From contig JAHDWP010000025.1 in NCBI GenBank assembly GCA_023382715.1, forward strand, positions 1-48,099: a stretch of DNA of 48,099 nt, given 5' to 3'. Under the pieces are notes generated by a model. The model made no database searches. It saw nothing but the letters and a program-made list of their open reading frames with translations, and had not been told where the DNA came from. How positions within the stretch are numbered: position 1 is the stretch's first letter; each line of letters opens with the position of its first letter. Origin of the DNA: Anaerolineae bacterium. Its GTDB lineage: Bacteria > Chloroflexota > Anaerolineae > Aggregatilineales > Aggregatilineaceae. The translations under genes were made by a program, and so were the position numbers. Of this stretch, positions 9,092 to 16,398 are shown piece by piece.

Positions 9092-10096
9092 ATGTTCACA
9101 CGCCGGATGTTGATCGTACTGGTGGCGCTGTGCAGTCTGCTCATTCCGCTGGGCGCCCCGTCGGCCCAGGAAATGCCGGACTTCGCAGCGCTGATCGAAG
9201 CCGAAGACGTGATGACCCACGTGCGGACGCTGGCGATGGCCATTGGCGCGCGCCCGATGGGCGGCGCCGCAGAAGGTCTCGCCGCCAGCTACGTCGCTGC
9301 CGCCCTGTCCGACTGGGGCTATGAGGTTACCGTCCAGGAATTCAACGCGATCGCCCCCGTCGAAGGGGCGGACGCCGGCACGGCGATTGTCTCGCGCAAC
9401 GTGATCGGCGTGCGGCCCGGCGACGATCAGTGGGTCGTCGTCGGTGCGCACATGGACTCGGTGACGGCGGGGACTGGCGCGGGCGACAATGCCAGCGGCG
9501 TGGCCGCGATGCTGGCGGCAGCGCGCGCCCTGGCCGGGCTTGACACGACGCACACGCTGGTCTTCATCGCCTTCGGCGCGGAAGAGGGCGGCGATCCGCC
9601 CGGCGCAGAGGTCTACGTCGAAGGGCTGGGTGACACCGTTAGCAACATCATCGCCATGATTAATATCGACTCGGTCGGCATGGGCACGGCGCTGAACATC
9701 TACGCCGGAGCGACCATCACCTGGCCAGAGGACGAAGACGCCGCGCCGACCATCGAGGGCGGGCCGGTCTGGGTGCGCGACCTGGCGCTCGACCTGGCCG
9801 ACGAGATGGGCCTGCTCTTCGACACGTCTCCGGCGAACACGTGGGGCGGCTTCACCGGCGACTGGAGCGATCACTATGCGTTCGTGCAGGCCGGCGTGCC
9901 GATCGCCTATTTCGAGGCGTGGCAGTGGGTGGGCGCCGCCGACCCCTGGTGGGGCCAGGAGACCGCTGAGGGCGACGTGATGCACACGCCAGGTGACGTG
10001 TACAGCAGCGTCGTGCCGGAGAAGGTCGAGATGACGGCGGAAGTCGTCGCCGCGACGACCTACGCGCTCGCGACGGGGATGGCCGGGGGAGAGTAG
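9092..10096 (+). CDS. Secreted M28-family zinc aminopeptidase
   Basis: A 334-residue exported peptidase that should release amino acids or hydrolyse peptides outside the cell. The first 25 residues form a signal peptide ending APSAQ. All five metal ligands of the M28 co-catalytic zinc site are visible: His120 (GAHMDS), bridging Asp132 (GDNASG), Glu165, Asp193 (NIDSVG) and His261 (SDHYAF). Glu164, just before Glu165, is the expected general base, and Asp122 is the residue that orients the first zinc ligand. GGAGGG precedes the ATG. Length and motif spacing are normal for the family. It is followed by a terminator-like hairpin and is probably transcribed alone. Substrate preference cannot be read from sequence. 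Confidence 0.93.
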   Translation: MFTRRMLIVLVALCSLLIPLGAPSAQEMPDFAALIEAEDVMTHVRTLAMAIGARPMGGAAEGLAASYVAAALSDWGYEVTVQEFNAIAPVEGADAGTAIVSRNVIGVRPGDDQWVVVGAHMDSVTAGTGAGDNASGVAAMLAAARALAGLDTTHTLVFIAFGAEEGGDPPGAEVYVEGLGDTVSNIIAMINIDSVGMGTALNIYAGATITWPEDEDAAPTIEGGPVWVRDLALDLADEMGLLFDTSPANTWGGFTGDWSDHYAFVQAGVPIAYFEAWQWVGAADPWWGQETAEGDVMHTPGDVYSSVVPEKVEMTAEVVAATTYALATGMAGGE

Positions 10097-10129
10097 TCTT
10101 CGGGCGCGCATGTCATTCACACTGCGACG

Positions 10130-10158
10130 GGGGCATCGCCAGGTGCCCCTGTTTGATT
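10130..10158 (+). terminator. Rho-independent terminator after the M28 peptidase gene
   Basis: The stem GGGGCA (10130-10135) pairs with TGCCCC (10144-10149), with an 8-nt loop. It is followed by TGTTTGATT. It sits 34 bp after the peptidase stop codon and before the murJ promoter region. Confidence 0.6.
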
Positions 10159-10181
10159 CCGCCGTTTGCCCGGCCCTCTGC

Positions 10182-10187
10182 TATACT
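10182..10187 (+). promoter_or_regulatory. Likely -10 box upstream of murJ
   Basis: TATACT lies 43 bp before the murJ start codon, downstream of the peptidase terminator. No good -35 hexamer is seen at 16-18 bp, so this is a partial promoter call. Confidence 0.4.
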
Positions 10188-10229
10188 GGGCCGCACTAAG
10201 CCGCCTCGCTAACCCGCAAAGAGCCAGCT

Positions 10230-11837
10230 ATGAGCGAGACCCCTATTTCTACCCCCTCCGCCCGCGCGCTGACGGGCGGGCAGATCGCCCGCGCTGCCTC
10301 GGTCGTCATGCTGGCTTTCGTGCTCAGCGCTGTGCTCGGCGTGGTGCGCCAGGCGGCGGTCAACGCCGCGTTCGGCGCAGGGGCGGCGCTCGATGCCTTC
10401 ATGGCCGCCCAGCGCGTGCCGGAGACGCTCTTCGTGCTGGTGGCGGGCGGGGCGCTCGGCTCGGCGTTCATCCCCGTCTTCACGCGCTTCCTGGCCAGCG
10501 GCGACGAGTCCGGCGCGCAACGGCTGGCGGACGGCGTGATCACCCTGCTGATCGCGGCTTCGACGGCGCTGGCGGCGCTGGCCTTCGCCCTGGCCGAGCC
10601 GCTGGCGCGCGAATTGCTGGTGCCCGATGCCGCACCCGCCACGCAGGCGCTCACCGCCGAGCTGATGCGCATCATGCTGCTGACGGTGATCATCTTCGGC
10701 GTCAGCGGGCTGATCATGGGCGTGCTCAACGCGCACCAGCATTTTCTGACGCCGGCGCTGGCCCCCAGCCTGTACAACGTCGGGCTGATCTTCGGCGCGC
10801 TGGTGCTGGCGCGCGGCGGGAATATTCACGGGCTGGCCTGGGGCGCGGTGATTGGCGCGGCGCTGCATCTGCTGGTGCAGCTTCCCGACCTGATCGGCCT
10901 GCGCTTCCGCTATCGCCCGGCGCTGAGCCTGAGCATTCCCGGCGTGCGCGAGGTGCTGCTGCTGATGGGGCCGCGCGTTTTGGGCTTGGGCGTGGTGCAG
11001 GTCAATTTCTGGGTGAATACGGCGCTGGCTTCGGGGATGGCTGAGGGCAGCGTCACCGCGCTGACGACGGCCTTCGTGCTGATGATGACCGTGCTGGGCG
11101 TTGTGGGGCGCAGCGTGGGCACGGCGGTCTTCCCCACGCTGTCCGCGCTCAGCGCGCAGCGCGACGCCGAACACTTCCGTAGCACGCTCGCCGGCGCGCT
11201 GCGCGGCGTGTTGTTCCTGTCCATCCCGGCGGGGATCGGCCTGGCCGTGCTCAGCGAGCCAACCGTTGCGCTGCTCTTCGAGCGCGGCGAGTGGACGGCG
11301 CGCGACACAGCGGGCACCGCCTGGGCGCTGGCGCTGTTCAGCGTGGGGCTGGCCGGGCACAGCGTCCTCGAGATCCTGGTGCGGGCCTTCTTCGCCCTGC
11401 ACGACACCTGGACGCCGGTCAAGGTGGGCACGGCGACCATGCTGCTCAACATCGCCCTGGCGCTGGCGCTGATCTACGCGCTCGGCTACCCGGACACGAC
11501 CGAGTTCGCGCGCGGGCCGATTGGCGGGCTGGCGCTGGCCATGTCCATCGCCACAGCCCTCGAGAGCGCCGCGCTGTGGGCCATGCTGCGCCGGCGCGTG
11601 GGCGGGCTGGACGACCGGCGCGTGCTCGGCAGCGCGGCGCGGACGCTGCTCGCGTCGGGGATTATGGCGCTGGCGCTGGGCGCGTACCTGGCCCTGCTGC
11701 CGGGCTTGCCGCGCCTGCTGCGGGTGAGCGGAGGGATGGCCCTGGGCGCAGCGGTGTTCTGGGGGGCGGCGCTGGCCCTGCGCGTCGAGGAGGCGGCGAT
11801 CCTGCCGCGCGCGGCCTGGCGGCGGCTGCGGCGCTGA
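10230..11837 (+). CDS. murJ: Lipid II flippase MurJ (MviN family)
   Basis: A polytopic MATE-like membrane protein of 535 residues, the usual MurJ length, that moves lipid II across the cytoplasmic membrane for peptidoglycan synthesis. The N-terminal region holds the family hallmark QRVPETLFVLVAGGALGSAFIPVFTRF. Later segments such as GVVGRSVGTAVFPTLS and LFERGEWTARDT are also MurJ-like. About 13-14 hydrophobic segments span the chain. It is followed by a hairpin shared with the convergent cold-shock gene. It fits functionally with the class A penicillin-binding protein gene further along the window, though the two are not in one operon. Confidence 0.93.
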   Translation: MSETPISTPSARALTGGQIARAASVVMLAFVLSAVLGVVRQAAVNAAFGAGAALDAFMAAQRVPETLFVLVAGGALGSAFIPVFTRFLASGDESGAQRLADGVITLLIAASTALAALAFALAEPLARELLVPDAAPATQALTAELMRIMLLTVIIFGVSGLIMGVLNAHQHFLTPALAPSLYNVGLIFGALVLARGGNIHGLAWGAVIGAALHLLVQLPDLIGLRFRYRPALSLSIPGVREVLLLMGPRVLGLGVVQVNFWVNTALASGMAEGSVTALTTAFVLMMTVLGVVGRSVGTAVFPTLSALSAQRDAEHFRSTLAGALRGVLFLSIPAGIGLAVLSEPTVALLFERGEWTARDTAGTAWALALFSVGLAGHSVLEILVRAFFALHDTWTPVKVGTATMLLNIALALALIYALGYPDTTEFARGPIGGLALAMSIATALESAALWAMLRRRVGGLDDRRVLGSAARTLLASGIMALALGAYLALLPGLPRLLRVSGGMALGAAVFWGAALALRVEEAAILPRAAWRRLRR

Positions 11838-11844
11838 GGTGCCC

Positions 11845-11884
11845 CGCCAAACAAAACGCCCCACAGCATCACGCTGTGGGGCGT
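11845..11884 (-). terminator. Terminator of the first cold-shock gene (probably bidirectional)
   Basis: An 11-bp perfect stem (11856-11866 with 11874-11884) with a 7-nt loop is followed on the minus strand by TTTTGTTT, a good Rho-independent tail. It lies between the stops of murJ and the convergent cold-shock gene, so it may also stop murJ transcription. Confidence 0.85.
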
Positions 11885-11906
11885 CTGGGTGCCAGGTAGT
11901 CAGCGC

Positions 11907-12119
11907 CTAACGCTGGCGCACGACCTCAGTGGCCTGCAGGCCCTTGGGGCCGTTGGAGATCACGAATTCCACGCGATCGCCCTCGTTCAGCTCGCGGTAG
12001 CCATCGCCGATGATGCCGGAGAAGTGCACGAACACGTCCGGGCCATTCTCGCGCGCGATGAAGCCGTAGCCCTTCTGGGCATTGAACCACTTGACGGTAC
12101 CAGTCTCACGTTCTGCCAT
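11907..12119 (-). CDS. Cold-shock protein, CspA family (copy 1)
   Basis: A 70-residue single cold-shock domain (OB fold) that binds single-stranded RNA or DNA and acts as an RNA chaperone. Both RNA-binding signatures are present: KGYGFI (RNP1) and VFVHFS (RNP2). The start is [15 protein letters not shown] with a GGAAGGGG site upstream (TTCCCTATGG region on the plus strand). It has its own promoter, an approximately 140-nt leader and its own terminator. The protein is close to the second copy at 12502-12720, and their leaders also share sequence, so they are recent paralogues with common regulation. Confidence 0.96.
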   Translation of the reverse strand: MAERETGTVKWFNAQKGYGFIARENGPDVFVHFSGIIGDGYRELNEGDRVEFVISNGPKGLQATEVVRQR

Positions 12120-12261
12120 TGTGAAAAACCCCTTCCCTATGGGAGGTAAAGATGGACGATGCTGTAGGGTGAGGAGCGAGCAGGACGCATGAAAATACCG
12201 TCGTGACGAGTTGTCACCACGGTATCGCTGTGCCGTTTAGCTGAACAACCTCTACACTACG
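12120..12261 (-). promoter_or_regulatory. Long 5' leader of cold-shock gene 1 with cold-box-like element
   Basis: From the predicted transcription start near 12261 to the start codon there are about 140 untranslated nucleotides. The first 19 (complement of 12243-12261) are identical to the same place in the second cold-shock gene except for one base. An imperfect hairpin follows, with arms 12195-12207 and 12213-12225 (7 bp, one mismatch, 5 bp). Long structured leaders with a conserved 5' box are known to control cspA mRNA stability and translation in other bacteria. The same role here is inference. Confidence 0.7.
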
Positions 12262-12267
12262 CGGCAA

Positions 12268-12296
12268 ATCATACACCCGCCGAAATAGGGCGTCAA
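12268..12296 (-). promoter_or_regulatory. Sigma70-type promoter of cold-shock gene 1
   Basis: On the minus strand TTGACG (12291-12296) and TATGAT (12268-12273) are 17 bp apart. The second cold-shock gene has nearly the same promoter. Confidence 0.85.
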
Positions 12297-12439
12297 GGGC
12301 CAGTTTTGAGGGACGGGCCATCTTTCGTCATGGCGCAAAATCTCTGAACCGCAGAGCCGCAGAGGACACAGAGAAAAACACGAGACTCTTCGCCCTTGCT
12401 CCGCGCTCTCTGTGCCTCAGCGATGATGTCCTGCGCAGC

Positions 12440-12474
12440 CGGAAAAAAGAACGCCCCGTGTGTGGCACGGGGCG
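12440..12474 (-). terminator. Terminator of the second cold-shock gene
   Basis: A 9-bp perfect stem (12452-12460 with 12466-12474) with a 5-nt loop, followed on the minus strand by TTCTTTTTTCC. Confidence 0.88.
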
Positions 12475-12501
12475 CGGCCATCCTGAGCGATGCGGTGCCG
12501 A

Positions 12502-12720
12502 TTAGCGATTGCCCTGGCGCACGACGTCGCTGGCCTGCAGGCCCTTCGGACCCTGGGTGATAGTGAACTCAACGCGCTCGCCCTCGTGCAGCTCACGGTA
12601 GCCGCTGCCGGTGATGCCGCTGTGATGCACGAAGACGTCGGGGCCGTTCTCGCGGGCGATGAAGCCGTAGCCCTTCTGGGCGTTGAACCACTTGACGGTG
12701 CCGGTGACACGCTCGGACAT
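12502..12720 (-). CDS. Cold-shock protein, CspA family (copy 2)
   Basis: A 72-residue cold-shock domain protein starting [15 protein letters not shown], with KGYGFI and VFVHHS as RNP1 and RNP2. It differs from copy 1 at scattered positions, mostly in the second half (for example [12 protein letters not shown] versus [12 protein letters not shown]). A GGAAGGA ribosome-binding site lies before the ATG. Promoter, long leader and terminator are all its own. Together with copy 1 it forms a tandem, same-strand duplicated pair, each member a separate transcription unit. Confidence 0.96.
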   Translation of the reverse strand: MSERVTGTVKWFNAQKGYGFIARENGPDVFVHHSGITGSGYRELHEGERVEFTITQGPKGLQASDVVRQGNR

Positions 12721-12864
12721 GGTGAAGGACTCCTTCCCTCAGATAAAAATGGTCGCTGATGGTGTAGTTGAGAGAGGAGTTGCCTGCGGGTCGTACAAAA
12801 CCGCGCGCTGTAGAATCAGTTGCGCGCGGTTGTGGGGCCGAGTTCGAACAACCTCTTCACTACG
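12721..12864 (-). promoter_or_regulatory. Long 5' leader of cold-shock gene 2 with cold-box-like element
   Basis: About 144 nt separate the predicted transcription start from the ATG. The 19 nt at the 5' end (complement of 12846-12864) match the copy-1 leader at 18 positions. A strong hairpin (AACCGCGCGC paired with GCGCGCGGTT, around 12799-12832) occupies the position of the weaker hairpin in copy 1. The loops differ, so shape rather than sequence is kept. Confidence 0.7.
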
Positions 12865-12870
12865 TCCCTC

Positions 12871-12900
12871 ATCATACTCCAGGATTTGCGGCGCTGTCAA
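12871..12900 (-). promoter_or_regulatory. Sigma70-type promoter of cold-shock gene 2
   Basis: On the minus strand TTGACA (12895-12900) and TATGAT (12871-12876) are 18 bp apart. Confidence 0.85.
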
Positions 12901-13168
12901 TGGGTCTCGTTCACTGCGTTTCACGTTTTTGGGAGATCGCTGGCATAGGACTGCAACCGCGCTCCTAATCCCTTCCTGCAGGCGAAGCTCAGGAGCAGTT
13001 TTTCCTCTTTCTTCTCTTGCAGGAGCAAGGGATGTCCGGCGAGTGTGCCCACCTGCTTGTTCGTGGACCTTTCTGCGCGCTCCGGTTTGCGTGGGGACGG
13101 CGCGCACGCTATAACTGGTCGCATTGGCTCAGGATCGCGAGCGCGTGGCGCGCTCCTTTTCGCACCTG

Positions 13169-13198
13169 TTGCGCTGCTTCCGGTCTTGTGGTTAGACT
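13169..13198 (+). promoter_or_regulatory. Possible promoter of the acyl carrier protein gene
   Basis: TTGCGC (13169-13174) and TAGACT (13193-13198) are 18 bp apart, about 60 bp before the start codon. Both boxes deviate from consensus. The stretch 12901-13168 contains a T-rich tract and a GCTCCT/AGGAGC inverted pair but no credible gene. Confidence 0.4.
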
Positions 13199-13258
13199 GG
13201 GGGCCGATCGCCGCAGACCGAACACTGATCGCTGACCACCGATCGCTTGAGAGGCGCC

Positions 13259-13510
13259 ATGGAACGCAGCGAAGTCCGCGAAACGCTCCGCACATTCGTG
13301 CTCAACGACATGATCCGCCTGCCCACCTACGACCTGCGCGATGACGAGCCGCTGATCACGGGTGGGCTGGTGGATTCATTCTCGCTGGCGCTGTTCGGCG
13401 TTTTCGCCGAGGAGCGTTTCGGCGTCTATATCCCCGACCCGGATCTGACCGTCGAAAACCTCGATACGCTGGATCAGATGGTCGCGCGCGTGCTGCGCGA
13501 CCTGGCGTAA
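13259..13510 (+). CDS. Stand-alone acyl carrier protein
   Basis: An 83-residue acidic four-helix carrier protein. The phosphopantetheine attachment motif reads GGLVDSFSL with Ser40, so a phosphopantetheinyl transferase could convert it to the holo form and it could carry acyl or aminoacyl groups as thioesters. I start at the ATG preceded by GAGAGG rather than at an upstream TTG. It is not next to fatty-acid or polyketide genes; a solute-binding lipoprotein follows after 44 bp and may be co-transcribed. The DSF (rather than DSL) motif and the isolated setting suggest a specialised carrier rather than the fatty-acid synthase AcpP. Its partner enzymes are not in the window. Confidence 0.88.
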   Translation: MERSEVRETLRTFVLNDMIRLPTYDLRDDEPLITGGLVDSFSLALFGVFAEERFGVYIPDPDLTVENLDTLDQMVARVLRDLA

Positions 13511-13554
13511 GCGGGCGCGGTCGCTGGGCGGCAGTCACCGCTCGAGGGAGGAAC

Positions 13555-14892
13555 ATGGCGCGCCACTGGAGCCTGGCCACCACGCTGCTGTTCGCCGCGC
13601 TGCTCGCCGCCTGTGGGGTCGAGCGGTTGTCTCCCTCTGCCTCGCCCGCCTCGCCCACGCCTACAAGGGGCGCGCAGCCGGCAGCGGCGACGCTGGTCTC
13701 GGCGCGCGGCCAGGAACGAGAGCTACTCGCAGCCGTCCCGCCCGCGCAGGTCACGCCCACGCCAGTCAACGAGGGCGTGCGCATCTGGTGGCCGGACGAG
13801 TTGTATCCCCCAGAGGGCGACCCGGCGCGCGAGGTGCTCGAAGACCAGTTCAAGAACTTCACCCAGACGTACACGACCATCGAGCTGGAGGTGCGCCGCA
13901 AGCGCGCGACCGGCCTGGGCGGCATTCTGCCCACGCTGCGCACTGCCTCGCCGGTGGCGCCTGGCGCGCTACCCGACCTGACGTTGATGCGTCGCGCCGA
14001 TATGATCACCGCCGCCAACGAAGGGCTGATCGTCCCGCTCGAGGACTGGGTGCCAGAAGATATCGCGGGGAATAACCTCTTGCCCGGCGTGCGCCCGCTG
14101 GGCGAGATCAACGGCGTGCTCTACGGGGTGCCCTATACGCTCAACGTGACCCACAGCGCCTATCGCCCGGCGGCGTTCAGCGCTCCGCCCGCCTCTTTCG
14201 CCGATGTGCTCAACGCCGGGACGCCGTACCTGTTCCCGGCGGGGGCCACTCCGGTGAGTTACACCGTGCTGCTGCAATATCGCGCTGCCGGAGGGCGGCT
14301 GGTGGACGAGAGCGGCGCGGCCACACTGGATCGCGAGCCGCTGCTCGAAGTGCTCACTTATTATGCCGCAGGCACTGCGGAGGGCGTTTTCACCCCGGCG
14401 CTGGTGAGCTACACGCGCTACGACGACTACTGGAACCAGTTCGTCACGGGCGATACCAACCTGGTTGGCGTGGACACAGTCACCTTTCTGCGCCGGCGCA
14501 GCAGCGTGCCCAGCGCCTTGCCGGTCGCCATTCCCACGCTGGATGGCGCGCCGATCACCGCGCTCGATGGCTGGATGTGGGTGGTCACGACGCACAACCC
14601 CGCACACCGCCAGCGCGCCAATGTCGCCCTGGCGTGGATGATGCGCATTGGCGGGCAAAGCCTGTTCACCGAAGCGTTCAGCGTGCTGCCGACGCAGACG
14701 CGCGCTCTGCGCCTGTGGGACGACCGCGGTTACGCCGATTTCGCGCAGGACTTGCTGACGACCGCCGTCCTGGTCCCCGAATCGCAGCGCAACAGCAGCG
14801 CCGCGCTCGCCCTGCAAGAGGCGATCATCGCTGTGCTGGAAGGGAAAGCGCCGGACGAGGCCGCCGAGTCGGTGCTGGCCCGCTTCGAGTGA
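13555..14892 (+). CDS. ABC-type solute-binding lipoprotein (family 1, sugar-type)
   Basis: A 445-residue extracellular binding protein. The lipobox LAAC places the acylated Cys at residue 20, and a Ser/Pro/Thr-rich linker follows. Residues about 75-400 show the family-1 solute-binding layout: IRIWWPDE-type first strand, LPDLTLMRRADMITAANEGLIVPLEDWV, a GEINGVLYGVPYTLNV hinge region, and a C-terminal WMMRIGGQSLFTEAFSVLPTQ segment. Such proteins deliver sugars or related compounds to ABC importers. No permease or ATPase gene is adjacent. GAGGGAGGA lies just upstream of the ATG. The only close neighbour is the acyl carrier protein gene, an odd pairing that may only reflect a shared transcript. 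Confidence 0.85.
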   Translation: MARHWSLATTLLFAALLAACGVERLSPSASPASPTPTRGAQPAAATLVSARGQERELLAAVPPAQVTPTPVNEGVRIWWPDELYPPEGDPAREVLEDQFKNFTQTYTTIELEVRRKRATGLGGILPTLRTASPVAPGALPDLTLMRRADMITAANEGLIVPLEDWVPEDIAGNNLLPGVRPLGEINGVLYGVPYTLNVTHSAYRPAAFSAPPASFADVLNAGTPYLFPAGATPVSYTVLLQYRAAGGRLVDESGAATLDREPLLEVLTYYAAGTAEGVFTPALVSYTRYDDYWNQFVTGDTNLVGVDTVTFLRRRSSVPSALPVAIPTLDGAPITALDGWMWVVTTHNPAHRQRANVALAWMMRIGGQSLFTEAFSVLPTQTRALRLWDDRGYADFAQDLLTTAVLVPESQRNSSAALALQEAIIAVLEGKAPDEAAESVLARFE

Positions 14893-14935
14893 GCCGGGCA
14901 GTCGCCAGCGACCAGGCCCGCCGGCGCGAGAACTC

Positions 14936-15210
14936 TGAGAGACCCTATGGAGCGGAGAGGGGACTTTACTGCCCCGTGATGCCCTCTTTCCGTTTACGGA
15001 GAGGGACCGGGGGGTGAGGTTTCCGCGTGGTCTCAGCCGTGCGCCTGCTTTTGCCCCCCATCCCCGGCCCTTCCCCCACGAGAGGGGAAGGGAGAAGAGC
15101 GCACCCACTGAGCTTCCCCCTCCTTGTGGGGGAGGGGTTTGGGGTGGGGGGGAACAGCTCAGAGACCCTGTGGAAAGGTCTGCGTTACGATTTACCTCAC
15201 CCCCCGGTCT
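14936..15210. repeat. Gene-free stretch filled with GC-rich palindromic repeats
   Basis: Between the binding-protein stop and the convergent lipoprotein stop lies only repeat DNA. One hairpin pairs 14982-14987 with 15000-15005. A larger nested inverted repeat spans about 15053-15154, with outer arms CCCCCCATCCC and GGGTGGGGGG and inner arms around a CCCTCCTTGTGGGGGAGGGG core. Its first 24 bases recur at 19526 and 45601. A GGGGGGTGAGG at 15009 and CCTCACCCCCC at 15195 form a further inverted pair about 190 bp apart. Confidence 0.8.
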
Positions 15211-16050
15211 CTAACATCCATGCGGGACGGAGATGTTGGGCGGCGTATCCAGTGCCGCCGCGTCCAGCGTGTAGCGCAGCGTCAGCGTGCCGGACACGGT
15301 GGACGACGCGCGATCCGCCCACAGCAGGTGCACGCCGCTCACCTCGGCTGAGATCTCGTAGCGCAGCACGGCGCTCGCCTGTGGCGCGAACCACAGGTCT
15401 GCCGCCAGCGTCACCGCCCCGTCCGGGCCGGGGTGAATCGCCGGCAGACGGGCGTCGGCAGAGGCGAACGTATATTGCCAGGCGGGCAGCTCGTCGAGAG
15501 TCTGGCGATGGCCGGTGGGCACAGCCCGCGCCACGCCGCCGATGACCTGCCCCGCCGACAGATCGGCAATAGCCGCCCCGCCCGGTTGCTCGCCACCGTC
15601 AGCCGTGCATACTCCGTTCACGTCCACCGTATAGTAATCGTTGCTGAAGCGCACCCCTTCCAGGCGCAGCGGGGTTTCGCCTGGGAGAAAAGCCCGCCCT
15701 TCGATCTCCAGCACCACGCGCCGTGTCTGCCCCGGCTCGTTGCCCTGCACCTGAACGCTGATCGTCCCCGCCGCCGGCTCGCCCGTCGCGTCGAACGTGC
15801 CCACAAAGCTGCCGGTGACGGCGTAGGCCCAGCCGGAATGAGCGGCCAGGCCGTGCTCGATGGGATCGAGCGCCAGCGTCGCAAAGTCGGGGGGCGGGGC
15901 GTTTTCGGTCAGAAAGATCGTCGTGGGAATGGTTTCCAGGCTAGCCAGCGTGGGCACAACGAAATCGCCTTCGCCGCCAGAGGAATCGCACGCGGACAGG
16001 GCGAGCAGTCCCATCACCACCGGGAATACGAGCGTTCTACGCGAGACCAT
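15211..16050 (-). CDS. Lipoprotein of unknown function
   Basis: The protein (279 residues from the chosen start) has a clear lipoprotein signal: basic residues, a hydrophobic core and lipobox LSAC with Cys21, followed by a Ser/Gly-rich acidic stretch. The rest is beta-rich, with segments such as SGWAYAVTGSFVGTFDATGEP and RRVVLEIEGRAF that suggest a beta-barrel or beta-sandwich. No enzyme motif is seen. I chose the ATG at 16050, which has GGAGAG 9 nt upstream, over an in-frame codon 18 bases earlier. A TATAAT box lies about 50 bp upstream. The gene is divergent from the BTAD regulator, with 348 bp between their starts. Confidence 0.82.
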   Translation of the reverse strand: MVSRRTLVFPVVMGLLALSACDSSGGEGDFVVPTLASLETIPTTIFLTENAPPPDFATLALDPIEHGLAAHSGWAYAVTGSFVGTFDATGEPAAGTISVQVQGNEPGQTRRVVLEIEGRAFLPGETPLRLEGVRFSNDYYTVDVNGVCTADGGEQPGGAAIADLSAGQVIGGVARAVPTGHRQTLDELPAWQYTFASADARLPAIHPGPDGAVTLAADLWFAPQASAVLRYEISAEVSGVHLLWADRASSTVSGTLTLRYTLDAAALDTPPNISVPHGC

Positions 16051-16097
16051 GAGGGCGTCTCTCCACATACTGCGTTGGCCGATCGGAGCGTGCCCGC

Positions 16098-16103
16098 ATT
16101 ATA
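16098..16103 (-). promoter_or_regulatory. Likely -10 box of the lipoprotein gene
   Basis: The minus strand reads TATAAT here, 48 bp upstream of the start codon. No convincing -35 box stands at 16-19 bp. Confidence 0.5.
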
Positions 16104-16200
16104 GCGGTTTCATAGGGCCGGGGATAGCCGCTGGTGCAGGAAGTAAGGAAAGGATAAGCGGACACGAGCTGACGCCAGTTTCGGTTAAGTCGTATCATAA

Positions 16201-16229
16201 TTGACACAAACCCATTATGCTGTCATAAT
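16201..16229 (+). promoter_or_regulatory. Sigma70-type promoter upstream of the BTAD regulator
   Basis: TTGACA (16201-16206) and CATAAT (16224-16229) are exactly 17 bp apart. The promoter is overlapped by a repeated TCATAATT motif (about 16194 and 16223) that could be an operator. The predicted leader to the regulator start is about 160 nt and includes a GCGCGATATTAGGCGCC inverted pair. Confidence 0.75.
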
Positions 16230-16398
16230 TATCTAGAGAGGTTTTCTGCCGCCCCACAGGAACCCGTCATTATAGCGCGATATTAGGCGCCTTATAGTGG
16301 GGAGCGTGCGTGCAGACAGCATGGCTGCTGTATTTTTTCCCTGACCGGCCAGGGATATTCGCTGCTTACTTCATGACAGGCTAGGAGAGGGGCGACGC

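Noticed and set aside
12739-13107. Open frames on both strands between the second cold-shock gene and the acyl carrier protein gene
   Set aside because: They overlap the well-supported cold-shock leader and promoter, lack ribosome-binding sites and show no protein-like features.
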